NCBI GenBank assembly: GCA_905221605.1
Contig: CAJNDS010002461.1
Location: 62,001 to 126,000 of the forward strand
Direction: 5' to 3'
DNA from: Symbiodinium natans
Lineage: Eukaryota > Sar > Dinophyceae > Suessiales > Symbiodiniaceae
Length of the DNA: 64,000 bases
This document shows positions 53,087 through 63,968 of this stretch, piece after piece. Numbering within the stretch: position 1 is the first letter of the stretch; every line of letters begins with the position of its first letter. Both the position numbers and the translations under genes were made by a program. The notes under the pieces were generated by a model, which saw nothing but the letters and a program-made list of their open reading frames with translations, was not told where the DNA came from and ran no database searches.

Positions 53087-53964
53087 GGCTCGGACGGGGC
53101 TTCAAGCATGTGTCGGCATATGTTGCAGAGCCCACGAGAATGTCCCCAAAGCCCCGGGATCACCTCACCACACTTCGCCCTCGCACAGCAAAAAGGAGTG
53201 AAAACGCAAGATCTTCACACCGTTACCGACTTCAGGCGCTAGTGTACCCCATGTGAGGTTCACGTGACTGCAGGTGAGTGGGAGCACCCAGGGAATTGTG
53301 AGCCAAGCGGCACTTGGGGGCACCTCAGTGTTCGGAGAGCGCAGAAGCCACTCCAATTGCCACAGGAATGCAGACTACCGGACTAACGTGCGCGAGTCCA
53401 AAAGATTTCCATACAATCTCCAAACACATCTTTTAATTCACTAGATAGTCATTGAAACAACTTACAGCAAACTCCAGGCGATGCCGATGGCCTGCATCTG
53501 ATTCACTGTATTTTCAACGGGCAACTCATCCAGGAACCAAAAGGCTTCAAAAAACTTTGGACTGGTGTAATGTGATTAGGCTCGTGTCTGAACTGGGAGC
53601 GGCACCGTGGACAAGCAGCCAGGACCGGTGAGGGTCGGGGGCAGAGCCGGAAACCTCCGGACTCTAAAGGAGCTCAGAGGAGAGACAAGATACGCAGCTC
53701 CCGACGAAGTGACGTAGTGCTGTATGAGTTCCTCTAGGTCAGTGCCACACGTCACAGGTTCAGCGCCCAGTGGCAAGTTCATCTCCTTCTCCTCAGGGTG
53801 GGTGGCCAGGAGGCTGGGCGTCAGCCCGGGCGGCAGCAGCGGCGGAGCGGAGTAGCCTAAACTGCGGATTGAGGTCGGGGCTTCTGGGGGATTGAGGCTT
53901 GGGGTTTGCGATCTGTTCAGATTTCTGGGACGAATTCTCGAATTTGACTTTGCTACACTTCTGA

Positions 53965-54318
53965 GTGAATTGCTGCTCTTCCGAGCGAATGTCGGGTCTC
54001 AGAATTTGGACTGTTGTCGAGGCGCGAGGCAGCATGCCACATAGCAACGATTGTGTGACAGCCAGGCAGCAAGCTGGCAGCGGAGCGGTCGCCAATGGAG
54101 GGAGCAGGGGTCCTGGCGTCAGAAGACGGCCAGGTTGCATCGCTTGGGCCGCTGGCGAGGGCGCAAGGTGCCTGGACAGGAAAGTGTTGCAGAGAAACAA
54201 GGAAAGACAGATTCGTCGCGTGCCTGGATCACGACGGGTTCATTTCAGAAGGCTCAAAAACTGCGTTTCTGGCATGTTGAACACGGGCCTTAGTCACAAA
54301 AAAAGAGTCCTCATGTGA
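53965..54318 (+). CDS. Candidate exon region, unrecognised
   Basis: Three plus-strand frames are open together. The third (54,095-54,280) is the most protein-like: GVLASEDGQVASLGPLARAQ and RKDRFVACLDHDGFISEGSK. The others are Arg-rich or Gln-rich. No domain is recognised and strand is not certain. Confidence 0.22.
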   Translation: MNCCSSERMSGLRIWTVVEARGSMPHSNDCVTARQQAGSGAVANGGSRGPGVRRRPGCIAWAAGEGARCLDRKVLQRNKERQIRRVPGSRRVHFRRLKNCVSGMLNTGLSHKKRVLM

Positions 54319-54378
54319 AGATCAAGCTAGGAGTTGCGATGACGATGAGGAGGAGCAGGACTTGACTAGTCGTCTTAG

Positions 54379-54535
54379 TTGCAGCAGCAGCAGCAGCGGC
54401 AGCAGCAGCAGCAGTGGCAGCAGCGGCAGCTACCACTCCACTACAACCACCACCACCACCACAACCACCACCACCAGCACCAGCACCAGCACCAGCACCA
54501 CCACTACTACCAGTACCACCACTACGACCACGCCA
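54379..54535. repeat. Trinucleotide microsatellite (GCA)n, (CCA)n, (CACCAG)n
   Basis: GCA/GGC triplets (54,379-54,430) lead into CCA/ACC triplets and CACCAG hexamers (to 54,535). Poly-Ser, poly-Thr and poly-Pro frames over it are artefacts. Confidence 0.95.
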
Positions 54536-54669
54536 CTCGACTCAAGATCACGATGATAACAATGCGACGCTAACAACAAGGAGGAAGAGGAGCGGAAGTG
54601 CCCTCAAACATCTCACTCTTCCCAAACCCATCGGGCTGCCCGTCTAGGCTCGAGATATTCCGCGCCATC

Positions 54670-54890
54670 CCTTCCAAAATGACAGAAGGTGCGGCCGGCA
54701 GACTCCAAGGGCAAACCCAGCTCCTCCGTTGTCACCTGCGTTTCTTGCAGCTTTCCGGCTTGGCAAAGCTACAGTAACGTCTCGAAGCCACCTTTTTGCT
54801 GGGCAAGCATTTGCTCGTGCCTGGCGCTCGCACTTCTCCGCACGAGACTGCCGACGTTCATGGGGCAGGTGGCAGAAGCTGCCTGGGCTT
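54670..54890 (-). CDS. Candidate exons, unrecognised
   Basis: On the minus strand MNVGSLVRRSASARHEQMLA and QQKGGFETL (about 54,860-54,775) are followed in another frame by LQETQVTTEELGLPLESAGR (about 54,750-54,690). A short intron between them is possible but I could not place AG|G borders. Plus-strand frames here are less protein-like. Confidence 0.28.
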
Positions 54891-55689
54891 TATAAGACAG
54901 AATGGCTAAACGGCTAAACCATCCGAGCGCTTGCCTGTATCATCGTCGCTCGCCAGCGTGTCTGGGCAAACATGAGACTGGGGGCAGTTTCGGCCATTCT
55001 GGCAGCGACCTTTCGGGTAGAAGTTGCAGCGCTTGCCTTAGGTGTGCAAATAATCGGGCTTGGGCAACGATAGAAAAGGTCATGTTTTGGATTGGATGCT
55101 CGAGAGGTGCAGCAGATCAGCCCGTCAAAATCACCAATGGAGACCTCACGAAGTATGTGCGGTTGGCAGCACTCTCCCTAAACTTTACTGGCCCGCAACG
55201 GCCCTGAACCCAAAATCCTGTGGGCCCTGGGGTAACAATCGAATCTGCTAGATGAGCGGCAGGTGCCCAAGGCATGGTCCACGGAGCCCCGAGACGGCAG
55301 TGACAAGGGCGTGTCCTGAACAGCAAGGGACTTCGCCCATTTTGGGCCCGAACGAGAGAGCGAGAGGGATCCAAGAGAACCGGGAAGTTGAAGTCAAGTC
55401 AACTTGCCGGGAACAGCCCGGCACGATCCCTAACCTCTAAACCCGATAGAGAGTGCCCACTAGGCCCCTCCAAGCATGCTCATTCCCATCCCCTCTCGAA
55501 GCAGCCACACTATCGCTGTCCCAGCAACGAGCAGCGGCAAGTGGTCCACCTCGGCATCCGCGGTCTGCGGCGACTCGGGGGCAGTTGAGGAGTCCTGGCA
55601 GCGAGGAGCTCCAGAAAGGAAGTGAACAGCGCGCTGCGCCTGAAGGATCACGGGCGCCGCCACTGGTGCCCCGTACTTAAACGCGTTGG

Positions 55690-55848
55690 AGACATGAGGC
55701 CTACATCCAAGTTCTGCAGGCAGTCCTCATAGATCTGGTCATCACTAGGCTTCAGTGTCGGCACGACGTCGCTGTCCTTGCGCGGAAATGATTCAACCAT
55801 GTATGCAAAGCAGTATACGAAGCAGGTCACCATGCAAGAGTAACTAGC
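55690..55848 (-). CDS. Candidate exon after a polypyrimidine acceptor
   Basis: On the minus strand, CTTTTTTTTCGCTGAG|GCTAGT is a strong 3' splice site with the dinoflagellate AG|G form. The exon then reads ASYSCMVTCFVYCFAYMVES, FPRKDSDVVPTLKPSDDQIY and EDCLQNLDVGLMSPT. The first part is hydrophobic enough for a membrane helix and the rest is acidic. The 3' end is not fixed. Function is unknown. Confidence 0.42.
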
Positions 55849-56527
55849 CTCAGCGAAAAAAAAGGATGGCTGCACACCACATGCAGTTGAATCCGCCTTC
55901 GACAGTCCGGTTTGTGTTCCCTTCATTCTGCTTCATTCAGTCTGCACGACCGACGACATCTGTACGCCGATTCTGCGTTCCGCGTGTCATACCGGTGACA
56001 ATTACCGCCTGCCGCGATGCCGTGGTTGAAACAAGAGTTCGGGCGGGGGCGGGGGAGCGAGGGGGCAATGAAGGGAGCAAATTGAGGGCATTTGAACGCG
56101 AGTTTGGTCAGCAGGCAGCGCAGCTCAGTGTCGGCAGAAAGCTTATCAATGAGTGCTCACGACAGATCACCACACGTGCCCGGCATTTTGCTCCAACCGC
56201 AAATGCTTGGCCGGGTTGCAATCTTGATGGGCATGGGCACCATCTTCGTCTCGTTCCGGAGAACCTCAGGGTCCCAAGAATTCGAACCCACATGGACCAA
56301 TGAGTTCGCATGATATTCCGAAACCCAAGTGAAGGTCGTTCCAAATTCGGGTCCCTCTTGTTAGGAGGCCCTTGTGTTTGACGGAAGGAAGCCGACCAGA
56401 CATGATTCAGAAACGGAACCTCCACTATCTGAAGACTTCCTGCGGCCCAGCGGCCAAGGTGTTGGTGATCTCTCCCAGCGCAGACCGCTGCCGCGCTGGA
56501 GGGGCCTCCGCCTGCAGATTAGGGCCT
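55849..56527. other. No confidently supported gene
   Basis: Overlapping plus and minus frames of 60-145 codons (for example 55,866-56,303 plus). None has convincing composition throughout. No repeats noticed. Confidence 0.3.
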
Positions 56528-56950
56528 TTAGTAGGGTGTGGGGCATCCACCCCGAAACCTCGATCCTGAGTCCTCAGCAATCAGCATTTCAGGGTTCCAA
56601 GTGTCGACAAGCTCTATGAGTACTCTCTTGTGCAGGGCTAGTTTTGTCCATGGATTCGTTGATTCTTGGCCACAGGTTTTGATGTCGTTGTGCTTCGCAA
56701 CTGCGCGACGTAGCGACATCTGGATGATGGTGCAGCAACGAGGTAATGAAGTGTTCGTCCTCAGGCGTATATTCGAAAGAATGCCATGGAAGCCGCAACA
56801 GGACAGACATCCACATAGGCAGCTCGAGTAACAGAGCAACAGGAATATGAGCATCGGAACCCAGTGCCAGGACGTATTTCTCAAGGCCTCATAGCCCCTG
56901 CTGCAAACTTGACAAGCACCGAGCAAGACATCATCTCCATAGTATTCCAT
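56528..56950 (-). CDS. Unrecognised ORF with a hydrophobic segment
   Basis: This ATG-started minus-strand frame of 140 codons begins MEYYGDDVLLGACQVCSRGY, has a Leu/Cys-rich hydrophobic stretch (PMLIFLLLCYSSCLCGCLSC) that could cross a membrane, and a hydrophilic end with LALHKRVLIELVDTWNPEML. The plus-strand frame over the same bases is also partly protein-like. It may be two exons read together. No family is recognised. Confidence 0.3.
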   Translation of the reverse strand: MEYYGDDVLLGACQVCSRGYEALRNTSWHWVPMLIFLLLCYSSCLCGCLSCCGFHGILSNIRLRTNTSLPRCCTIIQMSLRRAVAKHNDIKTCGQESTNPWTKLALHKRVLIELVDTWNPEMLIAEDSGSRFRGGCPTPY

Positions 56951-57284
56951 GATGCCTAAGCCCTAAGCCCTGAGCCCCAAAACTCTCGCCCATTGAAGTC
57001 GCAAGGGCCTGGTTTCCGACTTTGGTCGCTTCGCCAATGAAGGGTCCGGGCACAAACTCCGGAGCACTAGCCTCGGGGGGGCAGCAATCCTCTGACTTGT
57101 GGAACTTTGCATGCGTGGCTAAGGCAGTAGGACTCAGTAGAACCTCGTCTGCATTTGACTCAGAGTCTATTGTGGATGAGCCATGCACCCCAGTCCACAA
57201 GTCACGCTCTTGCAACCCGACTTTGAAGACTTTATCGTTGCGCCAGGCGACAGAAAGAAAGCTGTTCGCAGCCCTGCCATGCAA
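56931..57284 (-). CDS. Candidate exon, unrecognised
   Basis: Minus strand: SSTIDSESNADEVLLSPTAL and KSEDCCPPEASAPEFVPGPF give an acidic, Ser/Pro-rich, probably disordered segment. It overlaps the ATG of the frame at 56,950 by 20 bases in another frame. The telomere-like word CCTAAGCCCTAAGCCCTGAG near 56,957 argues that the last codons are not coding. Confidence 0.28.
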   Translation of the reverse strand: MHGRAANSFLSVAWRNDKVFKVGLQERDLWTGVHGSSTIDSESNADEVLLSPTALATHAKFHKSEDCCPPEASAPEFVPGPFIGEATKVGNQALATSMGESFGAQGLGLRHHGILWR

Positions 57285-57367
57285 AAAGCGTTCTTAAGAG
57301 AGGAAGAAAGTCTCTCGCTCGATCTTCTCCTTCTTCTACCCAGCGAAGAGGTCCCCCGAAGGGAGAC

Positions 57368-57610
57368 GCCGGCCCGCCGGCCCGCCGGCCCGCTGTTCCA
57401 GTCCGTCGGGTGATTTTTGGACTCAAATTTGGGCGTCGCTGGCTGGGACCCCGGTGTCTCGCTCGCTCGCTCGCTCTTTCTTTTCTTCTTTCTGGGAGCA
57501 TGGGGGCAGTAAACCCCCGGGGCTCTCCCTCTCCCTCTCCCTCTCCCTCCCCCTCTCCCTCTCCCTCTCCCTCTCTCTCTCTCTGTCCATCTGTCTGTCT
57601 CTCTGCAAGC
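57368..57610. repeat. GC-rich 8-bp repeats and (CTCTCC)n tract
   Basis: CGGCCCGC words repeat at about 57,372-57,393, (GCTC)n near 57,462-57,474, and CTCTCC hexamers at 57,522-57,583 pass into CT and TCTG tracts. Arg/Glu-rich or Ser/Pro-rich frames across it are artefacts. Confidence 0.92.
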
Positions 57611-57689
57611 TGCAGCCAAACAGACAGTCAAATACGACTTTTGCAAGGCTGTACTTTGAGGGAAGTGGAGCTCACGGGAGAGATCACAT

Positions 57690-58455
57690 CTCATCGGGGT
57701 TTGTCACTGGATGCTTAAATCCCAAACAGCCTGCGTTCAGCGGGATATAGTCAACATTCGACTCATGCCGCCATCTCTGCACCCGTGTCTCAATGCAGCT
57801 CTGGAGTTGCCTCGGCGTGTCGGGTAGGTAGAGGTCCTCAGGGCGCGTGGATAACAGTGCCAGGCAGTCCTTAGCAGGTCTTCGCAGTTTGGGTGCGTCT
57901 CTCTCCATCTGGTGAATGTCCGCCGAAGAGGTCTGAGAGTTGAATGGAAGAATGGGGGGGGGGGGCTCCCCCATGCTCCCAGCCGCAAAATGGGCTCTCC
58001 ACTCACTCCAAGACTGCAACGCTTGCTGCGGACAGGATGCCGGTACTGTGGCTGACTGCGCCCAGGACAAAGGTGTTGGCGCCTGTTGAGGGCATGACAC
58101 TCGCAGCCTTCAGATTTGCTGTGGAAGAGATTCTGTGCCATTCTTGGCTTGGCGTAGAGAAATGGAGACCCGAGAGACTAGCAGAGTGCCACTTCTGTGC
58201 CTCGGCCATGGGACTGCGCAAGTCCATCATGGTGCTCAGAGCCTCAGGGGACAGCGGAGTTACCGGTTGGCATCACCAGGGACGCCAGAGCGGCTCCCAA
58301 CATGTCCCAACTGCCAAGTCCAAAGGTCCCTGGCCGACGTTGGTGTTGGCACCATCGGCTTCTGCGCGGCTCCTGGCTGAGCTCAGATTGGCACCAGGCG
58401 AGCATCCAACATCCGAAAACGTCTTTACCCGGACCTCGAAAGCCTTGAACAGCAT
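57690..58455 (-). CDS. Candidate multi-exon region, unrecognised
   Basis: Downward on the minus strand: LFKAFEVRVKTFSDVGCSPG with SSARSRAEADGANTNVGQGP (58,455-58,310), then PMAEAQKWHSASLSGLHFST and NLKAASVMPSTGANTFVLGA (58,225-58,050), then in another frame APKLRRPAKDCLALLSTRPE and DLYLPDTPRQLQSCIETRVQ (57,900-57,780). All are protein-like. GANTNV and GANTFV recur, which hints at a repeated exon. A plus-strand frame of 219 codons overlaps but is uneven. Function is unknown. Confidence 0.35.
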
Positions 58456-58602
58456 GCAAGCAACAAAGGATGCCGGCGCATGTCAACTGCCAGCAGCGCC
58501 TGGACTGAGACCTGGGGCACCACGTGCAGCAGGGCCTGCGGGAGTTTTGCGGAACTCTTCTGAGGTTGGGAGACCTCTCTTGGAGCTTAGGCTTAGGAGC
58601 TA

Positions 58603-58960
58603 GTGTCGCGAAGAGCATCACTTTCTGAGAAATGGAGTCCAGATGGGGGACCTCTAAAACAAGCTCTTGAGCGCCTGTGGCAACCAGCCCAGGTGGCTGC
58701 ACGCGAATGGCCCCTGGCGTGTGAAGCCTGGAGCCACACCGTTTGGAATCGAGGAAGTCGAGCCGCTGCAGCTAAGCCTAACCAAGCACTTCAATGCCCC
58801 GGCAACTTGCCTGGTAGTTGGGGCAGTATCCATGTCACCCTCCGGAACTGCACGCTTCATATCCACGACCTTGCTCCACCAAACTGATGGGAGTGTATAC
58901 TGGGGGGGGGGAAGCACAAAGTGCACCTTGTGCCCAAGGCCCCCACGCGGCCGTCAATGA
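58603..58960. CDS. Ambiguous coding-like stretch, strand undecided
   Basis: The plus frame reads PFGIEEVEPLQLSLTKHFNA and TCLVVGAVSMSPSGTARFIS. The minus frame reads VDMKRAVPEGDMDTAPTTRQ. Both are plausible and I cannot choose. A G run at about 58,902-58,911 follows. Confidence 0.22.
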
Positions 58961-60900
58961 CCTGTGGTGCTGCGAGGCAGAGCTCGGCAGCCTGAAGGGA
59001 CGTGACTTCGTCTTTGAGAGTACCAGGATTCGTGACCAGCTTCTCGTCTTTCTTAGTACCAGGATTCTTGTTCAGCCAGAGGGTACCACTTTTGAAAATC
59101 ATGTCTCACCACACGTCTTCATTTGGTTCTATACCAAGCCTGTGGAGAATCCAGGGTCACGTAGCCGAAGCCACCTCCAACATGGTGGGATTCGAGTCCA
59201 TCAATGAGCCCCTATGAGGCATTGAAGCACCGGCCACGACGACGTCTGCAACTGTGCCCCTTCCTGAGCACACCGGCATGTCTCCTTCGTCATCCGAGGG
59301 CCCCACGTGGTCGTCCATCTGGCTGACGCATTGCAACCTAGGCTGCACTGGGACTTCGCGTAGGCGAATGTGAATCCACGTCACCGATTTAGCTTTCGTC
59401 CCCGTCGGGTGGGACTGAGAAGTTGGGGGGGTTGCCAGCAGCACAAGGCAGCATGTATCACTGTCTTTAGGTCCAATCTTCAGCTCAGCAGCACAGTCCA
59501 GTACACGGCCATAGGCAGAAAAGTGATCACGGAGCTGCTTCGTCCTTACAGGGCGTTTGCACGGGAGTAATCATGGCCAGGAAGATCAATTCAAAACACG
59601 AACCAAGTCCATCAACGGCCGCCCCTTAAATTGGAGGAGGCAGATGCTAAGTAACGCTCTAATGCATTTTTGCATCATTTTGCCATCCTTCATCTCTCTC
59701 ACCTCCCTCGCCTGTAACCTCGCATTTTTTGCGGCTAGTCAGGCACACAGCTGTGATTGAGATGCTGAGCTTGGGGCGTTGTGTTGCGGGTGATGCCTGG
59801 CGCGAGTTTGATCACTCAGCCGTGTGCTTCAAGCGACGGCATTGTATGACCTGATTTCCAGATCCAGCCTCCAATGAATAGCTTCGTGGGTCTCGTGGGT
59901 GCGGCCCCTGCTCCTTCAGACATACTCTGCTTCAAGGCACCTGGCCGACTGCACTTGTCATGGACTGCGAGGGGAAACATGTCTGGACTGCTGTAGATTG
60001 TCGACAATTGTGGCGTGGTGAACATATGTGAACATGTCAGAACGCAACAGATGGGGAGTATGCAGCCTGTGCAAGCCCGGCCTGGCTGCACAGCTCCAGC
60101 GGCGAGGGGCATCATCCTTGAGAAGCTAAGAATGGAATATTCAAGAAGGCTGACTGCACTTGTGGTGAATCTGCCACTCAAACCCGATACATCAACTGCT
60201 ACATGGTACTGGGCAGTTCCTCAAGCACGCCCTGAAGTCGGGCAAGTACACAGGCCAAGCTGGGGTTCAGAGGTCTGGCTTCCGCAGGAAAATGCTGTAA
60301 TGTGCTGCCAGGGCACAGGAGCTCGGAACGTACTTCGTTCCAGAACACGCGGGAGTCGGCTTCGAACACTCGGAAAATGTGTTGCGGGCGAGCAGACTTC
60401 CAAGAAAAGAGACCAAGGCCAGAAAAAGAAGCTGTGGCTAGTGGTCGGAGTCCATAGGCCACTTTACCCTCCCCCAGTCAATTGTGCAAGCGCAGAAACA
60501 ACAAGGCGATGCTGCAGCTAAGCTACGGCGTGGTGTTCACATATCACCCAGAAGACAGCCAGACATACCCTTCCAAGCTTCCATGTGCCCGAGTCTGCCT
60601 TGTCTCCAGCCAAGCCACCACGGAGAAGCGTCTCCTGGTTGGTTTGGTGAGTCATAGGTCCATGAAGCATCCCGGCAGTCCCACAGCAGACTCCCACAGT
60701 TGTCATTGTCTTGGCCACTGCTCTAGGCTGGGATGATCCATGGATCTACACATTCCCCCAAGCACCGCAGGGACTCAGGTCGAGGCCGGGAGTTTCGTGA
60801 GAAGCTTCTTGTCTACGCAGCCGGTCTTAGTTTTGCACATGGCAGAAGGTTGACTCTCCGAGATCCACCGAGATGATGCGTTGACATTGTATGTTCTATA
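58961..60900. other. No confidently supported gene
   Basis: Many open frames of 60-168 codons on both strands (the longest is plus 60,015-60,521). None has an even protein-like composition, a known motif or clear splice borders. A local duplication (GTACCAGGATTC words at 59,020-59,070) was noticed. No larger repeats. Confidence 0.3.
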
Positions 60901-60978
60901 CTGTGCATTATATCTTTGTAATATATTGCATTATAAAACGAAAACTCTTATATGTATGTGTATATATATATATACACG

Positions 60979-61266
60979 TCAAAAGGAATCGCCAGCTGGG
61001 GGCCGGGCCGCGATGCAGCCCTGCAAGATCTCCAGGATTCCTTTCTCGGCCATGGGCGCGTCAATCTTGAGGTCCTGGCAGCTGCAAAGCTGCGCTTGTC
61101 TGCACAGTGTTTGGATCCCCTGGAACACGTGCCCTATGGTGAGGTCACCTCCTGGCGCAGATTCGCCTGAAAGCCCTGGGCGCAGATTCGGGAACCCCGA
61201 AAGCCCTGCAAAATCTACAAACCCTGAGAAAGCGTTCCACAAAAAGACCGAAACCCCCGACTTCAA
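60979..61266. CDS. Candidate exon, strand undecided
   Basis: The minus frame reads GGDLTIGHVFQGIQTLCRQA and KIDAPMAEKGILEILQGCIA. The plus frame reads VNLEVLAAAKLRLSAQCLDP and LEHVPYGEVTSWRRF. Both are good over 61,000-61,160. An upstream (TA)n tract lies at 60,960-60,973. Confidence 0.27.
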
Positions 61267-61984
61267 ACCCCAACACTCCGAACTCCGAACTCCCCAGCTC
61301 AGCCCTCCTCCACTCTGCAGAAAATTTTCTCGAAGCTGCGGACCAGTGCGGCGCGGTCAAAGCTCGTGGACCTGGGTTTGGGCTTGAGCTCGCCGTTAGC
61401 ATACATACGTATGCTGCACATGTATATCTGTAAAACATGTATGTATACATTGGCATTTGTACGCCTACAGGTATGTTGGTCGAGTTGCTTTGGAAAGGAC
61501 AGCGCTCGCAGCGAACTTCTCTCTACGAGACTATTCCTGGGGTTTCACTTGCGATCTTCGTTCGATCTTACGATCCGGAGAGTACATCCATCAAGACATC
61601 CCACATGGGCATGAGGTGAACAGTGAAGGCACATGTTGTGACAAACACGTGTTCTACACCATATTGTAGCTATGCGAAGCAAGAGTGGAGACATAAACCT
61701 TCAATATGGGTATGCCTGATGCCCCGACTTGAAAGAACTCCTTGTCCTGAGGTCTCGGCCTGCTCAGTCCCTCCAAGAGCCGCACAATATCGGACGGCGC
61801 GTCCTCGACTGAGGACTAGGGTTGTGGTCTGGACACACTTTGTGGCAGATCCGTGCAGGGGTTCGAGAGGATTCTGTGGCTTCACAAGCTTCTGTTCTCA
61901 AGCCTCCATGAGGCACAGCCGACGCACAACCCATCACTGTATGTGCATAAATAAATCACTTTACTTCGAACATCCCCACCCTCT

Positions 61985-62110
61985 CTGGGTAGAGATACTC
62001 TGGGGATCTCTGGGGTTGGGCATTCCAAGGACACTCTGCGGTTGGGCACTCCAGGACACTCTAGAATTGGGCACTCCAGGGACACTCTGGGGTTGGGCAC
62101 TCCAGGCATA
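61985..62110. repeat. ~25-bp tandem repeat, about four copies
   Basis: Unit GGACACTCTGGGGTTGGGCA followed by CTCCA, with variants GCGGTT and AGAATT. The last copies run to about 62,107. Confidence 0.88.
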
Positions 62111-62189
62111 GGAGAAGAGTTCCGCGCGAGGAGAAGAGTTGAGCCTAAATCTAACAACCCCACACCGAGGGTGGGGAATGAACGAATAT

Positions 62190-62192
62190 CTA

Positions 62193-62223
<31 letters not shown>

Positions 62224-62350
62224 CTATCTATCCATGTTTGTATATATTTATTGATTCATTTATATGTGTATGTGTATACATATATATATATGTACACAAC
62301 ATAATGTGCGTGTACATGCATCTATATATATATATATACATACATATACC
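62190..62350. repeat. Impure (TA)n / (CATA)n microsatellites
   Basis: TA tracts at about 62,196-62,224 and 62,279-62,290, with CATA and TATG variants to 62,345. Confidence 0.9.
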
Positions 62351-62766
62351 GTGTATGACAATGAGGCTGCTGACGAGTCGTCTGTCTTACGCTGAGCACC
62401 TCATTCAGGCCCTTGTCATGGCTGGACTTCAAAGGATCGCGCCTTTCCCCGGTCGAGCGCAGCTTTCCTTGGCCATCTGCAGTGCGATGCAAAATGGCGA
62501 CAATCGGGATGCTGGGAACTGGAAACTCTTGTGAGGAGGGCACTCGTGGCAGGTGATAACTTTGTTCTCAAGTAAGGGGCTGCTGAATCCGTTCAACTGG
62601 TCTGCCAGCGCAACTGACGTGGGACAAGCGTCATCGCCACTACCCCGAGCTCATCCGCCTGGACATGATCAGATGGCAATGGGACGGGCTGAGCTCAAAT
62701 CCTTCTTGTCCCCAAGAGGGATGGAAAGTCAAGAAATCGGCTCCTGGGCGCTCCTTCCTTCCCCCC

Positions 62767-62768
62767 GT

Positions 62769-62827
<59 letters not shown>

Positions 62828-62860
62828 CGAGAGCGGGAGAGGGAGAAGGAGAAGGAGAGA
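62767..62860. repeat. (GA)n microsatellite with GAGCGA and GGAGAA tail
   Basis: About 27 GA dinucleotides (62,767-62,820) are followed by GCGAGA and GAGAAGGA words. Arg/Glu and Ser/Leu frames over it are artefacts. Confidence 0.95.
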
Positions 62861-63077
62861 GCAGGGAAGATGAAGGCAGAAGAGAACCGAGGAAAGAAGC
62901 AAGGAATGAGAAGAGATGAGAGCGACTGATCGTTTAACAGACAATTTTCATGGTGATCCCTTGAAGAAGTCGCTGGCAACGATCAACTGGGTGCAGCACT
63001 TCATGGGAACGCCAGCATCCCAACATTTGTGCCCTAAACCCTAACCCCTCGAACCCTAGTGTAGTGTGTGATGGCAT

Positions 63078-63401
63078 GTGCCTCGGAGGGGCAGGCTGCT
63101 AGCAGCTCCGCAGCCTCATCCAGCTGCACACTGTCTGAGAAGTTCGAGGGGCTTTTTGAGGGCTCTCAAAAATCTCGGAGAAGGTGAGCACTTGATATTT
63201 GTTGGCTCTTTTGAGCAGAGCTGTCTTCGAGCTGCACTCAGAGCAATGAGCCTGCGTGCGGAGAGGCGAGCTTCATACACTTTTCTTGCAACTTCCAAGT
63301 CAGGGGCAGAAGCCACGGTGTCTTCAACAGCTAACGCAGCGAAGTACCTGACAGTCACATATGTTGAGGCTTGGAGGCTGCTGTCAAAGATTAATGACTA
63401 G
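63078..63401 (+). CDS. Candidate exon near the right end
   Basis: Plus strand reads GEGEHLIFVGSFEQSCLRAA, LRAMSLRAERRASYTFLATS and YLTVTYVEAWRLLSKIND before a stop. The minus strand over the same bases also reads well (DLEVARKVYEARLSARRLIA), so the strand is not certain. The following plus-strand frame (63,432) favours plus. No family is recognised. Confidence 0.32.
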   Translation: MPRRGRLLAAPQPHPAAHCLRSSRGFLRALKNLGEGEHLIFVGSFEQSCLRAALRAMSLRAERRASYTFLATSKSGAEATVSSTANAAKYLTVTYVEAWRLLSKIND

Positions 63402-63431
63402 AATGCGAGTCAGGAGTCCGTCCGAGCTGAG

Positions 63432-63968
63432 ATGGAGGGGTGCAAGGAGCTGAAGCCTGTGCCTGCTCTTGACCTGTTCCAGTCACTTAGGACATTAGAG
63501 GTGCACAACACAACTGACTTGTGCAAGCGACAGTCTGGGGGTAGTCATTCGCATTTCGAAGTCGACACCCTCGGCCCAACACATAAGACACCATACAAAA
63601 TAACAGTTGCACACGCCGAACAGTCCAGGGACAAACTACCAGCTATACGGCCACGAAGAGCACAGTTGTGTATAGTCAGCAAGTTCAGGTCATCTGAGGA
63701 TTCAGGCTTGTATGGCCACAGCATCAGGCTGTTCTTTCAGCCTTTCCCAGCAAAGGGCACTCGTTCAAGACGCTCTTCGCCTTGTCCTGGAACCTGCCAC
63801 CCAAGAACCCAAAAGAGCCGATCAACAGACAAGCAGGTGCCCGGAACATTCCTTGCGCTATCTTGCGCTCCCTCACCTCAATGTGACCAGCCAGCGACCA
63901 GCACTGGATTTCTCTGGCCGTACTTGTATGGATATTCTCCTAGGGATCCTCCATGTCCGTGGAGATGA
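63432..63968 (+). CDS. Candidate exon, unrecognised
   Basis: The frame is open from about 63,410. The first part, ELKPVPALDLFQSLRTLEVH, is protein-like and in the same style as the ORF 30 bp upstream. The later Ser/Pro/Arg-rich part is less so and is probably intron. ATG 63,432 is only the first Met of the open frame. Confidence 0.28.
   Translation: MEGCKELKPVPALDLFQSLRTLEVHNTTDLCKRQSGGSHSHFEVDTLGPTHKTPYKITVAHAEQSRDKLPAIRPRRAQLCIVSKFRSSEDSGLYGHSIRLFFQPFPAKGTRSRRSSPCPGTCHPRTQKSRSTDKQVPGTFLALSCAPSPQCDQPATSTGFLWPYLYGYSPRDPPCPWR

Noticed and set aside
56260-56300. tRNA T-arm-like sequence (GGTTCGAATT on the minus strand)
   Set aside because: The five-base stem does not pair and no D-arm, anticodon arm or acceptor stem could be laid out.
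62695-62979. ORFs across the (GA)n tract near 62.8 kb
   Set aside because: They are simple-sequence translations (Ser-Leu, Arg-Glu) extending into flanks by chance.
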